From assembly GCA_029204225.1 (NCBI GenBank), contig CM055097.1, forward strand, positions 47,988,617 to 48,052,616: DNA of 64,000 nucleotides. The letters are read 5' to 3'. A program made the position numbers and the translations under genes. The first letter of the stretch is position 1. The number at the start of each line of letters is the position of its first letter. Under the pieces are notes generated by a model that was not told where the DNA came from, did no database searches, and saw only the letters and a list, made by a program, of their open reading frames with translations. Shown one piece after another: positions 1 to 10,668 of this stretch. The stretch comes from Diphasiastrum complanatum (taxonomy: Eukaryota > Streptophyta > Lycopodiopsida > Lycopodiales > Lycopodiaceae).

Positions 1-572
1 CAACACTAAATTACAGTGTGCGGCTGCCTTTGAGATCTCAAGGTAGAGCTCAAGAACAAAGGCCAAAAAGTACTTTTTATTCATAAAAGTACAAAATTGT
101 AATGATGCGAAAGCTCCCTTCTCGCAAAATCAAAAGCAAGCAGGGCCCACAAATCCTCCTGCGTAGCCTGCCTGCGGCTGCAGAGGGGCTGGCCCAAAAT
201 CTGCCTGTCAGCTGTACGGATCCGCGCGCAGGCGCGCAGGTCCCGGCGAAAATAATTTTTTTTTTTCAAAATTTTTTTGCATCAAACAAAAACTTTTTCG
301 ACTTCCAAAACCCAAAATAAGGCCAGAAAACAAAATCGGTTTTTTAAGTTTTTAAAACCGTAACAAATTAAAAAAAAAACCGACTACTACCACCATAGCT
401 AGCAAAGGTGGTTCGTTTTCAATCAAAATGACCTCGGATTGAGACGAACCAAAAAGCAAAGTTGTTCAAATCGATTCAACGAAATCAACTAAGCCTTCAA
501 AAACATCAGCTAAAAGCTCAAACCAACCAATAACATAAGTTAGAGCGATTGCACCTTATTCACAATGATCCG
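1..572. other. Non-coding sequence, probably internal part of an LTR element
   Basis: No convincing gene. There is a GC-rich patch at about 170-245 followed by A/T homopolymer runs. The stretch lies directly inside a minus-strand primer-binding site at 573-586, so on the minus strand it would be the leader just downstream of a 5' LTR. Short open frames on both strands here overlap each other and show no recognisable protein. Confidence 0.35.
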
Positions 573-586
573 TGGCTCTGATACCA
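573..586 (-). other. Primer-binding site, initiator tRNA-Met type
   Basis: On the minus strand this reads TGGTATCAGAGCCA, the complement of the 3' end of plant initiator tRNA-Met. It is the usual minus-strand primer site of copia-type and many Ty3 elements. It sits at the inner edge of the LTR-like block 587-1128. Confidence 0.7.
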
Positions 587-1128
587 ACCGTTAGCATCCC
601 CATCGTCATGCCGGTCATTGCTAAAGCACAAACAAGTGACGAACGCTACGTTACCACCCAACCATAGAGGTACTGCCACCTCACCCCCGTGCACTGGAGC
701 TACAGACCGCCATCAAGCAAGCTTGGATCTCATGTAAGCCATGGTGTCCCATACCACCATGCCTTAACCTTGACCCTGGTCCCTCACCTACCTACATCCT
801 ACATCCTGAGGCCTAGATACTCGTCCTGACCTGACCACTAGTGGAAGAGCTCTTCATTCTCCAGGAGAGAATGAATGCCCAGCTCATGGAGATCCACCTC
901 TATATACATAGTCCAGGCGGGTCATCTCCCTCCATAGGAGTCACGCATGACCAACAACACACGGCAGTTGTGCGCACTGACGCGGATCCATAACAACGAG
1001 TCACCGCGTGCCAATGAGACATTGACACGTGGCACCCAAAAGACCTATAGCTCCAGATCAGCGTTCCGTCCCAAAACTGAGACCGTCACCTCAAGTTTCT
1101 TGTTGCATACCCTTATGGGTACGTAACA
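587..1128 (-). mobile_element. LTR-like block (5' LTR of a minus-strand element)
   Basis: The block runs from the primer-binding site to an end that reads TGTTACGTACCC on the minus strand, a plausible LTR start. The inner end does not show a clean CA. No matching partner LTR is in the window, but a shorter block at 54812-54972 has the same outer end and a decayed primer site, so they may be one family. No coding sequence is seen inside. Confidence 0.45.
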
Positions 1129-2848
1129 CCAAGATGCTTTGAATGAGTGATTTCAATGCGCTATAATTCGATAGAAATTTTCGTTCTTGGTACCACCTAC
1201 CAAAACCACGCATTAAAAGGCTAAACATTATTTCCTTTGAGAGATTTTAAAGGAAACCGATGTCATAGTACAAAACATCGAAGTGGCTTCCTAAAAAGCT
1301 GCTTCCTCCGAAGCCATTCAGGTCTACAAAAACTCCAGGATCAGAAACTATCCACATGCACTTGTTGCATGTTGTCAAATTCTAGCGAATCCAACAATTT
1401 TCCATCTTTTGTCTCACATTCGTTGCTTATGACTGCATGCATGTAACTTTGCATTTCATATTAAAGCTCAAACATTCCTTCTTTTATGAGGTCAACATGC
1501 CTGTTTATGTTTTTTGAGGCCCTAGATTTTGCAAGTTCATGTTGGAGTCCCAATAATGACCATATGACTAGCAGATGACATTAATAAATGCCAAAGAATC
1601 AGCAATGCACTGAAGGCCCCAAAACATATTCATCCAAACGATAAATAACAACTGTGTAAACCCATGCTCATTGCTCCATGAAATCTCTGTGCACGATATT
1701 TGGCCTATAACTCCCTCCTACCCCAAAGTATATTGGTCCAAATGATTAATAACAATTGTGCAGACCCACGCTCCATGAAATCTATGTGCATGATATTTGG
1801 CCTATAACTCCTTCCTCAAAATGACAGTCCTCAACGTCAACAATAGGTATAAAGAAAGTGCAGATGTTGCAAAACAAAAGATACCACAAAAAAGCACATG
1901 CTGAAGAAGATGTCACAAATGTATATGGAAAAGAAGACTTTGAAACACAAACCACTGACTTTATCAATTGTAGAAGTAATAAAAAATGTATACACTAAAG
2001 AAGCAACCAAAACACTGGATGTGGTTGAACAGTTTACACACTGTTTATGTCCATGCTAGACAAAAGTTTTAAGAATGCCACATAAAGGTACCATAATAGC
2101 AAACGATAACATAAGCCCTATGCTGCAGATCCCATGCCAACCAAATAGACCATGAGTGCTACTTTGATGTATCTATTTGTGAGATTGGAATATATACCAA
2201 TTTATTTAGTTTAAAAAGTTAGTGGTCATAAGATAAAGCTTGAAGAAAATATAGACTGTGAGTGCTACTTCAATGTAGTAGTCGATAAGCACAAAAGTCA
2301 CACAAAGACTCCAAGCAAGTCATATAGATTGAGAGAACAATAAAAGGAAGCAAATTTGAAGATATCTATGTAGCCCAAGCTAACCATATGAAACATCCAT
2401 ACCAAATAATAGCATGAAGAACCGTCTTCAAAAATACCGCTTGTAGAAACCCAATGTGAAAAGAAGCATGTGATTTAGAAAATTTTAACTTGAATGGCTC
2501 TATATAAATAAATAAAAATGGAATAATTGACTATAGTTATCTAGACCTTGGAGTGACAACCCATCATAGAAGTAGATTCTCAAGAGGACTATAGAAGAAT
2601 CCATAATACCCATGATTATGTGTATGGGTCAACTCACTGGGATCACACTAACTGGGAAGCTGTTGTAATTTTGTTGGAAGGAGTTCACATATTAAAATCA
2701 CCAAAGGTATATGTATTTCTCCCTAAGATACAGAAACCAAAAAGAAATCTACATGAACTTGTACCTGTACATCCTCAATGTGTGTAATCATGATAATGAT
2801 CTTGTGCCTCGCCTCATCGATAACAAACCGTGACTCATTTGCATTAGT
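1129..2848. other. A/T-rich non-coding stretch
   Basis: No gene or transposon protein was recognised on either strand. The only structure noticed is the local duplication at 1633-1817. Confidence 0.4.
1633..1817. repeat. Imperfect tandem duplication, about 85 bp unit
   Basis: Copy 1 (1633-1720) and copy 2 (1737-1817) share TCCAAA..GAT.AATAACAA, CCATGAAATCT.TGTGCA and GATATTTGGCCTATAACTCC with scattered substitutions and small gaps. A simple local duplication. Confidence 0.75.
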
Positions 2849-3884
2849 TTGCACCTCATCTATCTATGCCGTAGTTGTGCACCAAAGCTAGTCACACCCA
2901 CTCATGCCACTATGCAAACTGCAAATTTCAGTCTCCCATCTACGAGTGTATGTCTCATCTCTACATGTTATTGTCTCTCAACTTTGCATCTACTTAACTT
3001 CAAGTCTTCATTTCTTCCTTATGACATTGGGTTAAGCTATGTGCAAATTGCTCATCAAACATTCCTTAGAATAGACAACTTGCCATTTAAAAAGAATGAA
3101 GATGAAGAGTTGAAAGTGGGAAATACGATATCTAAAGGTTGTAAATGTGGAACTGACTAGTAAAAACTAGATACTACAACTTGGTGTAGCATCCACTGGT
3201 TATTTTTGTTGTTAAATTTTGGCTGCCCGGAGCACCACTTGCTCTGTCTAGTGGCTCATATAACTGCAAACTGGAGAACTACCCCATCGAGAAAATGTGG
3301 GTGCCCGGGAGAAAATGGCGCCGATGCGTGCCCGGGTGAGTGGGGCCGGTGCCGGGCTGGTACCAGCCCACGGGGAAATGGCACCACAAAAATGTCATGT
3401 GCCCGCCAAAGTGGCGCCAGTGCCCGTAGCGAATTGATGTTACCCCCTCACTGCTGCTCACGGAAAATGGTGCCAGTGCTCAAAGGACAATGGCACTTGT
3501 GCCTGGGGAAGAGATTTTTCCTGGGCACCTATCTAATCGGGCAGGGCCCACATGGCACATTTCCAGTGGGCAGGGGCCAAACTGCTAACACCTGCGAATT
3601 CGTGCCTTAAAGCACCAGGGAACCTCTAGCCTATGTTGAGGCTGTCTCCAAAAGCCACTCTCCACACTGGTACTACCTCTTGCAATCCTATTCTGCTCAC
3701 ATTTTCACAACTTTTACAGGAACTTCTAAAGTGTAAATACTTCGAATGGCATTGGGAATATGATCTAACTGGTTCTAGATAAGCAGGCATAAAAGTGTTG
3801 AAGTGTGAACTTCAAACTTCAGCCTGTGAAGTACAGAATTCACATTTTAGAACTGTCATAACTAACTGTGATGTCACAGGCAGA
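2849..3884. other. No gene recognised; GC-rich word-repeat patch 3280-3590
   Basis: Open frames at 2849-3160 and 3206-3610 match no family I know. The second lies in a GC-rich patch made of repeated short words (TGCCCGGG, ATGGCGCC, ATGGCACC) and palindromes such as CTGGTACCAG, which explains the lack of stops. It is probably repeat-derived rather than coding. Confidence 0.35.
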
Positions 3885-3942
3885 AACGTAGATGCTAGTT
3901 TAGACATTAAACTAACGTAGATACTAGTTTAGACATTAAACT
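3885..3942. repeat. 29-bp tandem duplication with internal palindrome
   Basis: Two 29-bp copies (3885-3913 and 3914-3942) differ at one visible base. Each contains TAGTTTA and TAAACTA as inverted arms around GACAT, so each could form a small hairpin. Confidence 0.8.
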
Positions 3943-4815
3943 AGGATGTTTTTTGTGCTGAACTGTTTTAGAACATAGCTAGAGGGCTTAGAAGAAAGGT
4001 TACAAGAAGCATTCAGCCCACTATATCAAGGGCATCATCGTGTGCATTCACGGGGCTTTTGTAAGAGAGTAGAAGCAGGAAATAATCAAGCACAATGTGC
4101 TGTTTTTTCTTTTCCACAGTTCTTGTATCAGACCTGTAACATGTTTTCTTCAAAAAGGACTTGCAACATTGCGAGTAGATGAAACATATATTGATTTCCA
4201 ATCGTTTCTTGAAGCTTTTTGGACAACAACCTGGGATTTTTTTAGGTTTTTGGGGCTTGCATATCGAATAAGCACTTGCTGGCCACCAAAGTAATAGCAA
4301 AAGCTGCATTGCATGTATTGTGAGAGTACGTACATAAATAAGGTGCTGTGGTGGCAGTAGTACCTCCAAGCCGAGATAGCGCCCTTGGCCCCTCGCCCGC
4401 TGCTCACTGATGGCGATCCTCGCACACAGAAAAGAATAATGGACAAAAGGCCAATTCCTCCTCCATGCTCAGGGGCGCACATGCTGGTTTGGTATAAGGT
4501 CACTTCGAGCAAATGACAAGATGGAGACCTCCGAATTTGCATTTGTCCCATAGCAAAACTACATATCAACTCCTCCACCTAAGTCCAACTCGCATAGTCA
4601 CTAATCTTGAAATAAAAAATGCATCTTGGTTTCTGGGGAGTCTGGAACGTGGGACCAAAGATACTTTGGATGCCAAGCTAACTCATCGACAACCCAGTTC
4701 TCCACTAAGACTAAAAATAAATGGAAAAAGGCAATTATAAATTTGATAGAGCCTTGTTTTTATGGGATCACCTAATGTTTGACACACTCCAATGCCTTAC
4801 ACATGTGTGAACGAG
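3943..4815. other. No gene recognised
   Basis: Several overlapping open frames exist on both strands at 4013-4740, but none shows a known domain. The stretch is left unassigned. Confidence 0.3.
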
Positions 4816-5000
4816 GCAAAGGGGGTTAGGGTAAGGTGTTTAGAGTAAAGGGTTTAGGGATCTAGAGTAAGGGGTAAGGAATTTGGGGTTAAGGGTAAGG
4901 GGTTTGGAATTTAGGATAAGAGGTTTGAGGTTTAGGGTTTAAAATTTAGGATTTAGAGTAAGTGGCTTAAGGTAAGGGATTTAGGGTTTGGAGTTTGGGA
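4816..5000 (+). repeat. Degenerate telomere-like TTTAGGG repeats
   Basis: About 185 bp made of variants of the plant telomere heptamer: GGGTTTAGGG, TTTAGAGTAA, GGGGTTAAGGG, GGTTTAGGGTTT and similar. The unit length drifts and few units are exact, so it resembles an old interstitial telomeric tract or a telomere-like satellite rather than a recent one. Confidence 0.65.
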
Positions 5001-5525
5001 ATTAGAATTATTTGTTAATGTTTTCGGTTACGTGGTGTATTTGGATGTATGAATATGTAAGCATTCCAACAACTCTATGCATCAAAAAGTATTAAAAAAC
5101 CTTCAAGAAAACATGGTTTTCTAACTTGCGGTTTTTATCACTATGTTCTAATATATAAAACCCTCATGCAACCACTTACTGATCATTAGTAACTCAAAAT
5201 GAACTGAATCAACCTATAATTGTTTCGATTTTCCTAGACAATATCTCTTACTACCCATTTCTAGTCAAAAACACTCAAAAACAATATATTTCTGACTAAA
5301 ACATAGTCTACAGCATGCAATCATTAACTCAGCAATTAATGACTCCTTAACATAAGGTACACTTCTTGAAAATTCAAAACTACAGTATTTTGTGAGAGAT
5401 TCAAGCAAAAACTGACAAAACCGTCACAAACAAACTAAAATTGACCATAACCAATATTGATATGGAACAAGCCAATATTAGATGGATCATAGAAACATGC
5501 AAGTGGAAATACGAAGAGAACACCT
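5001..5525. other. A/T-rich non-coding stretch
   Basis: No gene, LTR end or tandem array was recognised. Confidence 0.35.
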
Positions 5526-5955
5526 TTACTCACTTGGAAGCTTGTTCACCACCAGGAAGCTCCTTCTGGGGGCAGGTTGCTTGCGAGGCCTCACTCTATA
5601 TAGGATTTGAAAATGTTTGGGCGTTATGGTCACTTGCTTGGCATGGATAGAAAGCAAAAAAGAATCCTCAAAAAAAAAGAGCCAAATAGTCCTCCGCGGA
5701 CTCCTGCAAACACTACAATGCTCCAAGTGTGAACCTGACAGCACTCTACAGATTATCTCGAGTAATCAGACGGATAGTTCTGTAGAAGGGGGCTCTGGGT
5801 ATCAGGAGCAAGGTGGATCTTTGATATTTCTTAATCTCAGAGAGCCATCTGCTCCTGTTACGCCTGGTCTGCCGTGGAGGATTAACAGCAGGGGTACTAG
5901 TGGATACAGCCCCAGGAGAGAAAAAATCTCTCCGGTTTTGTTTGACCCTAGACAT
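5526..5955 (-). pseudogene. Centromeric-type histone H3 (CENH3-like) pseudogene, intronless
   Basis: Histone H3 variants of the CENH3 class replace H3 in centromeric nucleosomes. The minus-strand frame starts at ATG 5955-5953 (MSRVKQNRR) with a short basic tail. It then gives the alphaN helix (LSEIKKYQRSTLLLIP, PFYRTIRLIT), an alpha2 piece (AVRFTLGAL, CLQESAEDYL) and the C-terminal part (EDSFLLSIHAKQVTITPK). LLIP plus a loop 1 about one residue longer than canonical H3 favours CENH3. Two in-frame TAG codons (about 5743 and 5710) and a frame change in an oligo-T run (about 5670) break it, and the end runs into unrelated residues. Plant CENH3 genes normally have several introns; none interrupts this copy, which suggests a retrocopy. 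Seen: the histone-fold residues and the breaks. Inferred: CENH3 class and processed origin. Certainty is high for H3 family, moderate for CENH3. Confidence 0.8.
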
Positions 5956-6194
5956 GAGGGCAGTATAGGACGTATCGCTCTTATGCGAGTGTGGAAAACA
6001 AAAACAATGAGACAAAAAGCTAACCGTGCACATAAGCGATATGTACGACGGTAATATCGCTCTTGTGCGCACGTAGAAGGAGATGGAGATAACGGAGAAA
6101 AAAGGGTGCGCAGAGAAGTGATATGGCACAAAAATCGGAAGAAAACAAGTGAAACTGCCTCCAAGCTTGCGAACATGAGTAAACGATTTTTTTG

Positions 6195-6544
6195 CACGTG
6201 TGTGATCGCACGTGCCGTTCGCACGTGTCTGAAAAGTAACAAATCAGCCATCGACACGTGTCACACTCCATCGAATTAGAATGTGACACATGGTTTCACA
6301 CGTGGCATATTTTTTCGAATCATCCTACGACACGTGTCAAGCGGCAACCAATCAAAATGTGACACATGCCTCTTGTACGGATTCACACGTGTGAAATATT
6401 TTTTTATCGAATCATCCTATGACACGTGTCAAGCGACAACAAATCAGAATGTGAGACATGCATTTTGTACGGCTTCACACGTGTGGATGATTTTTAGTGA
6501 ATCATCATACGACACGTGGGTAGTTGACCGTTGACTCACACGTG
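6195..6544. promoter_or_regulatory. G-box array (eleven CACGTG) in roughly 90-bp tandem repeats
   Basis: CACGTG begins at 6195, 6209, 6222, 6255, 6299, 6331, 6386, 6423, 6478, 6513 and 6539. From 6255 on, they sit in about three repeats of 87-92 bp, each with a GACACGTGTC site, a CACACGTGTG-like site and a CCAAT-like AACCAATC/AACAAATC block. G-boxes bind plant bZIP and bHLH factors. The array lies midway between divergent starts at 5955 (minus) and 6812 (plus), so a two-way promoter is a reasonable reading; activity cannot be judged from sequence. Confidence 0.6.
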
Positions 6545-6553
6545 TGAGATGAC

Positions 6554-6560
6554 TATAAAT
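6554..6560 (+). promoter_or_regulatory. TATA-box-like element
   Basis: TATAAAT lies just after the last CACGTG and about 250 bp before the plus-strand ATG at 6812. The mirrored position on the other arm has no clear TATA sequence. Confidence 0.4.
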
Positions 6561-6811
6561 GGCACGATTTTGAAAAATCTATTTTTTTCGACTTTCTCGA
6601 GTTTCGCTCATATCGGTTCTCTACACGCGTATTTTATATCTATTTTCGTCACATATTGCTTCTGTGCGCGTCTTGTTTGTTCCCTTATTGTGTACTGTTT
6701 CTTTACGCGCACAAGAGCAATACGTTGTTCGTACATATCGCTTTTGTGCGTGCATAGTGTTGTCCCTTCATCTTCGGTTACTCCCCTCTCGCATAGATCC
6801 GATACTATTCA

Positions 6812-7870
6812 ATGGCTTCTTCCTCTGATCCTAGTCGTGAGCGTTTGTTGTCTAGTTTTCTCTCTGAGTTCGGTATAACTGAGCGCATAGAGTACTTCAA
6901 GTCCCTCTTCCGGCCTTTTCTATATGTATTCAGTACGGCACAATAGAGTCCTGATGTTTTTTATGACCAGTATATCAGATTCAGGGATATAGTCAGTATC
7001 CCTCCAATCTCTGCGTCTAATTTGTCGTTTATGCATTTCACTGATCTTGTACATACTTTTTCTCATTATAAGCAGCGGCTAGACAGGATGTACACTAAAC
7101 TTTTTGATCGATTTAAGAATTCCAGTGAATGTAATGTTTGTAATCAGAAATGTCATTTTCTAGAGTATCAGACCGGATTTGTGTTTTTCCTTTTGGTACA
7201 AATCCCAGTAGAGTCAGATACTTTGATTCCTAATACTGAGATTCCTTCATCCTCCACTACTGAACATTCCATAAAAAATATCAGTCATTTCTTGATTGAT
7301 ACTCCTGATAAAGAGACTGAATATTTGAGTGTAGATACTGATAAGTTGAGGGATGCTTTCATTGGCTCTAATGCCAATACTGAGGAAGATATTGCTAGTG
7401 TACATTCTAAATGCTTTTTTGATTTGCTAAAATATTATATAAATGAAGATGTGTATATTACAACGGCAGATTTATGTGTTTTTTTCAATTATCGTGAGGA
7501 TGAGGTGCTTTGTTTATTGTCAAACACCATTATTGAGTTCTCTAACATTGTTGATTTTGAACCTGAAGACTTAGTGTCGGGCATTGACTATGATGGTGAG
7601 GAGGGAATTCTGACTGGTGAAATATGTTTGTCCTAGGCTATGGCAAACGTTAGTGCTCATGGACAAAGTTTGCCTTCTGATGAGGAATTTATTACATTCC
7701 AAGCCCAGTTGGGATTCCCTCGTCCATCGGTTATGAAATTTGCTGATGACTCTTCTTCAATTGGTGGTCACAATACTTCTTTGATGTATAAAGAAGCACC
7801 TGGTCACCTAAGTGTAGATCTTTATTTCGTAAGTGACGGTCATGCCAGGTCTTTTGGCATCGTTTGTTAA
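6812..7870 (+). pseudogene. Unrecognised long reading frame with two internal TAG codons
   Basis: From ATG 6812 (MASSSDPSRERLL) one frame runs to 7870 with only two stops, TAG at 6944-6946 and TAG at 7634-7636. The three open segments are 44, about 229 and 78 codons. No known domain was recognised. The second segment is acidic towards its end (SNTIIEFSNIVDFEPEDLV) and contains two cysteine pairs (CNVCNQKC), a hint of metal binding only. The last part, from about 7731, overlaps the 3' end of a minus-strand Ty3 integrase and is probably fortuitous. It lies tail to tail with Ty3 pol, the place where some Tat-lineage elements carry an extra antisense ORF, so it may belong to that element; it may equally be a host gene remnant driven by the G-box module. 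Function unknown. Confidence 0.5.
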
Positions 7871-9345
7871 CCAATTGTGTGTGGTAAGAGATAAGTCTTG
7901 TCTTGCATAACTGGGCTAACGTAAATAACCTAGATTTGACTTGTTGTTCAATTGTAGCTGTTCCACATAGATCTTTAGAAAAAGCTTCTATGATTCTTAG
8001 CGAAGGGACTAAGAATTCTATAGGCATTACCGCCTCTTGACCATATACTAAGTGGAAAAGGGTACCCACCCGATGGCTTTCTTCGGGGTGGTGCGATAAG
8101 CCCAAATAGCCGAAAAAAGTTTGTTTCCCAATCAGAGCGACTGGTTTCAACTATCTTTGTCAAAATTTTACATATCGTCTTGTTAGTTGATTCAACTTGG
8201 CCATTACATCTAGGATAGTACGGTGTACTTTTTCTATGAACGACAAGGTAATGGCGTAGTAGATTATCAATGACAGCATTTAAAAAATGTGTGTTCCAAT
8301 TACTAACGAGCTCTATAGGATAGCCAAAACGTTGAATAATATTTTCGTAAAGAAAACGCATGACAATTTTTGCGTTGGCGTCTTTCGTTGCTCGAGCCTC
8401 AACCCACTTAGTGGCGTAATCTGTGGCTATGAGGATGTAACGAGCTTGTGTATGTTTTGCTGCTGGACTGATTGGTCCAACAAAGTCAATTTTCCACTTA
8501 TGGAAGGCTTCGTCTGCTATAATGAGAGTCAGTGGCGCGAAGTCTACTTTGGTATTTTTCTTAGCTCGTTGACAGACATCACACGTTTTAATCATAGCAA
8601 ACGTGTCCTAAAACAAAGAAGGCCACCACAATCCTGCTCGTAGGATATTCTTAGTTGTGGCTTCAGCAGAAAAGTGGCCGCCGCCAATGCCCTCATGAGC
8701 CTGGGATGTGATCGGTCATATCTCAGATTCATAAGCACGTCGTCGAATTATACCGTCTTCGCCCCTTTTGTAAAGTTGTCCCGCTATTACCTGAAAGGGC
8801 GCTGCTTTTAGCAACAAAAAAAAATTTGTCGTCGTACTCAGGCCTTCTTTGAGTCTGCCTGTTGTTAGGAACTGAGTGATCTCCTCAGCCCATAAGGGTG
8901 TAACATCAATCCGAAAAAGGCATGCATCAGGGAGATCATCGTTGACTGGTGTGGTTGCTTTTTCAGCATTAGGTAGTCTGGAAAGGTGATCCGCCATGAA
9001 ATGTTGGGTCCCTTTCCTAATGACTACGTGGAAATTAAATTCTTCTAATATCAACAGCCATCGAGCTATACATCCCGTTTTACAGGATTTATTAACGATA
9101 TATAATAGGGCTTGATGGTCAGTGTAGAATGCAAAAGTCTAGCCTAGTAAATAATGTCTTAATTGTTGTACATCATAGACCATCGCCAATGCTTCTCTCT
9201 CGGTGGTTGTATAGTTTACTTCAACAGGCACCAGTTGTCTGCTCAAGAAACGTATTGGGAAGTCTTTTCCATACTCGTCCGGTTGTGCAAGAAGACCTCC
9301 AATGGCATACTTACTTGCGTCAGTATGCACATGAAACTCTTTTGT
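7731..9345 (-). mobile_element. Ty3/gypsy pol remnant: RNase H and integrase
   Basis: On the minus strand, in protein order: the RNase H start (HTDASKYAIGGLL at 9139-9330); the RNase H end (FMADHLSRLPN at 8716-9054); integrase with CDVCQRAKK, the first catalytic Asp in IDFVGP, the second in VSNWNTHF (canonical Asp replaced by Asn) and the Glu retained in NGQVESTN (7975-8595); and the integrase C-terminal part (LHLGDQVLLYTSKK) shifted into another frame (7731-8150). Frame changes and stops make it inactive. Reverse transcriptase is missing: at about 9345 the sequence switches abruptly to a copia RNase H. Confidence 0.85.
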
Positions 9346-9566
9346 TGAATGCCTTGATTTTCAAATTCAAGATAGCATGAAAATTCTTGTGTGCTTCCAA
9401 ACTTAACCCTTTTGTGAACATATCAACTTCCATGTACTGGGTTTTGCAATATTTTAGACTCACCTCCTTGTTGAGCATTCTGCTTATGATATAATGGTAC
9501 TTAATTTCAATGTGCTTGCTCCTAGAATGAAATCTAGGATCAATCGATAATGCAATAGCTGATGGA
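9345..9566 (-). mobile_element. Ty1/copia RNase H fragment (copia C, 3' piece)
   Basis: The minus strand translates as SAIALSIDPRFHSRSKHIEI, then KYHY and MFTKGLS, the classical C-terminal part of copia RNase H. It joins Ty3 sequence at about 9345 and stops at about 9566 at LTR-like DNA. The RT part of what may be the same element is on the same strand at 12845-13470, so this is probably one copia split by the insertions between. Confidence 0.8.
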
Positions 9567-10668
9567 AAAATATTAGATCGTGCAAACTGTGCAAATTCAA
9601 AATTCCATTAAAACTCTGGAAATGAACTGATAGAAATCTCTCGAACGATTTGCAAACAATTTTGCGAAACTGTTCTGAACAGAATAATTTTTGCTTGAGA
9701 ACAATTTGCGATCCAGTCAAGCTCTGCAACGAAATGAAACGAAACGAAACGAAACGAAACTAGACGAAAGAGAAGAATTCACAAAAAGATCAATCAGGCT
9801 CTATAACAAGATGAAATGGAATGAAACAAAACTATACAAAACGAAACTTAAGTGAGTTCTGAATTTGATTTACACTTATAGCCAAGTGATCGCGAAGCAA
9901 AACAAAGCGAAGCACAAAGTGAAAACATTCGTGAATAAAATCAGTTCATGTGAAATTTAGATATAATTGTTGGTCACTGCCGGCTATATCATTCCTACAA
10001 TCCTCCAGAATGTAGACAGACACTGCTGATCTACGTTATAAATTATTATAGCATTCAACAAAATCAAACCAATGTGCAGAATTGAATAAACAAGTGAATC
10101 AGATATACGAATAGTAGCAGACAAATATTCATTCGAGGTCATACAATTATTCAGAATAATATGTGCATAACAGCTACAATATTATCTATTGATCTTCTGA
10201 TTTTTTCAAGCATTGTGCGACAGATCCACACAGTGCATTGGCGTGAGAGAAATACAGTTCTCTCACACATAATGTCTCGCTTACTAGCAGACTTCTGGAT
10301 CTGCTGATCCTCTTACAAAATTTTCTCGCTCACAACAGACATGTGTATGTATATTTTGTCTTACTATATTATGCATCAAGTAGAAAGTATATAGTTCGCG
10401 AACTTTTTTGTGTCGCATCGTGTAACTTCCAGATTAGAAAGATTAAACATCTACAACTAATCACGAATTACAAGAGTGGCAGATTAGCCATGATCTAGAG
10501 TACTTTTGCTGATGTCATGATGTTTGATCAAATACTTGTACCCCTTGGTACTTGACTGATCTTCTTGGGTTTCGTGGAGCAAGAATGATTTTGTGTGGAA
10601 AAATAATTTCGTGTCGTGTGTTGCGAAATTGTTCGCGAACAATTTTGTTTTTAGTGTCTTTTCTGTCA
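9567..10668 (-). mobile_element. LTR-like sequence, same family as 16297-16828
   Basis: The reverse complement near 10440-10500 contains ATCATGGCTAATCTGCCACT and TTAGTTGTAGATG, both found on the plus strand near 16620-16665. The right end at 10668 reads TGACAGAAAAG on the minus strand and abuts copia integrase. The left part (9567-10250) is A/T rich with no protein and may be the element's leader. A GAAAC pentamer run lies at 9729-9762. The LTR inner limit is not certain. Confidence 0.5.
9729..9762. repeat. (GAAAC)n short tandem repeat
   Basis: Successive ACGAA/GAAAC units, four or five nearly exact, inside LTR-derived DNA. Confidence 0.8.

Larger units (their letters stand above)
5956..6811. 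repeat. Long imperfect inverted repeat between two divergent starts
   Basis: The outer parts (about 5956-6180 and 6580-6811) are diverged inverted copies. The clearest matching blocks are CGCTCTTGTGCGCACGT near 6058-6074 against ACGCGCACAAGAGC near 6705-6718, and GTACATATCGCTT present on opposite strands in both arms. The similarity reaches almost to the ATG at each outer end. The centre of symmetry is near 6385, in the middle of the CACGTG-rich repeats. The module may be a duplicated and inverted promoter plus leader. Confidence 0.65.

Noticed and set aside
5746-6257. Minus-strand frames running upstream of the CENH3-like start
   Set aside because: The part before MSRVKQ lies in the inverted-repeat leader and has no protein-like features; only the downstream part is histone.
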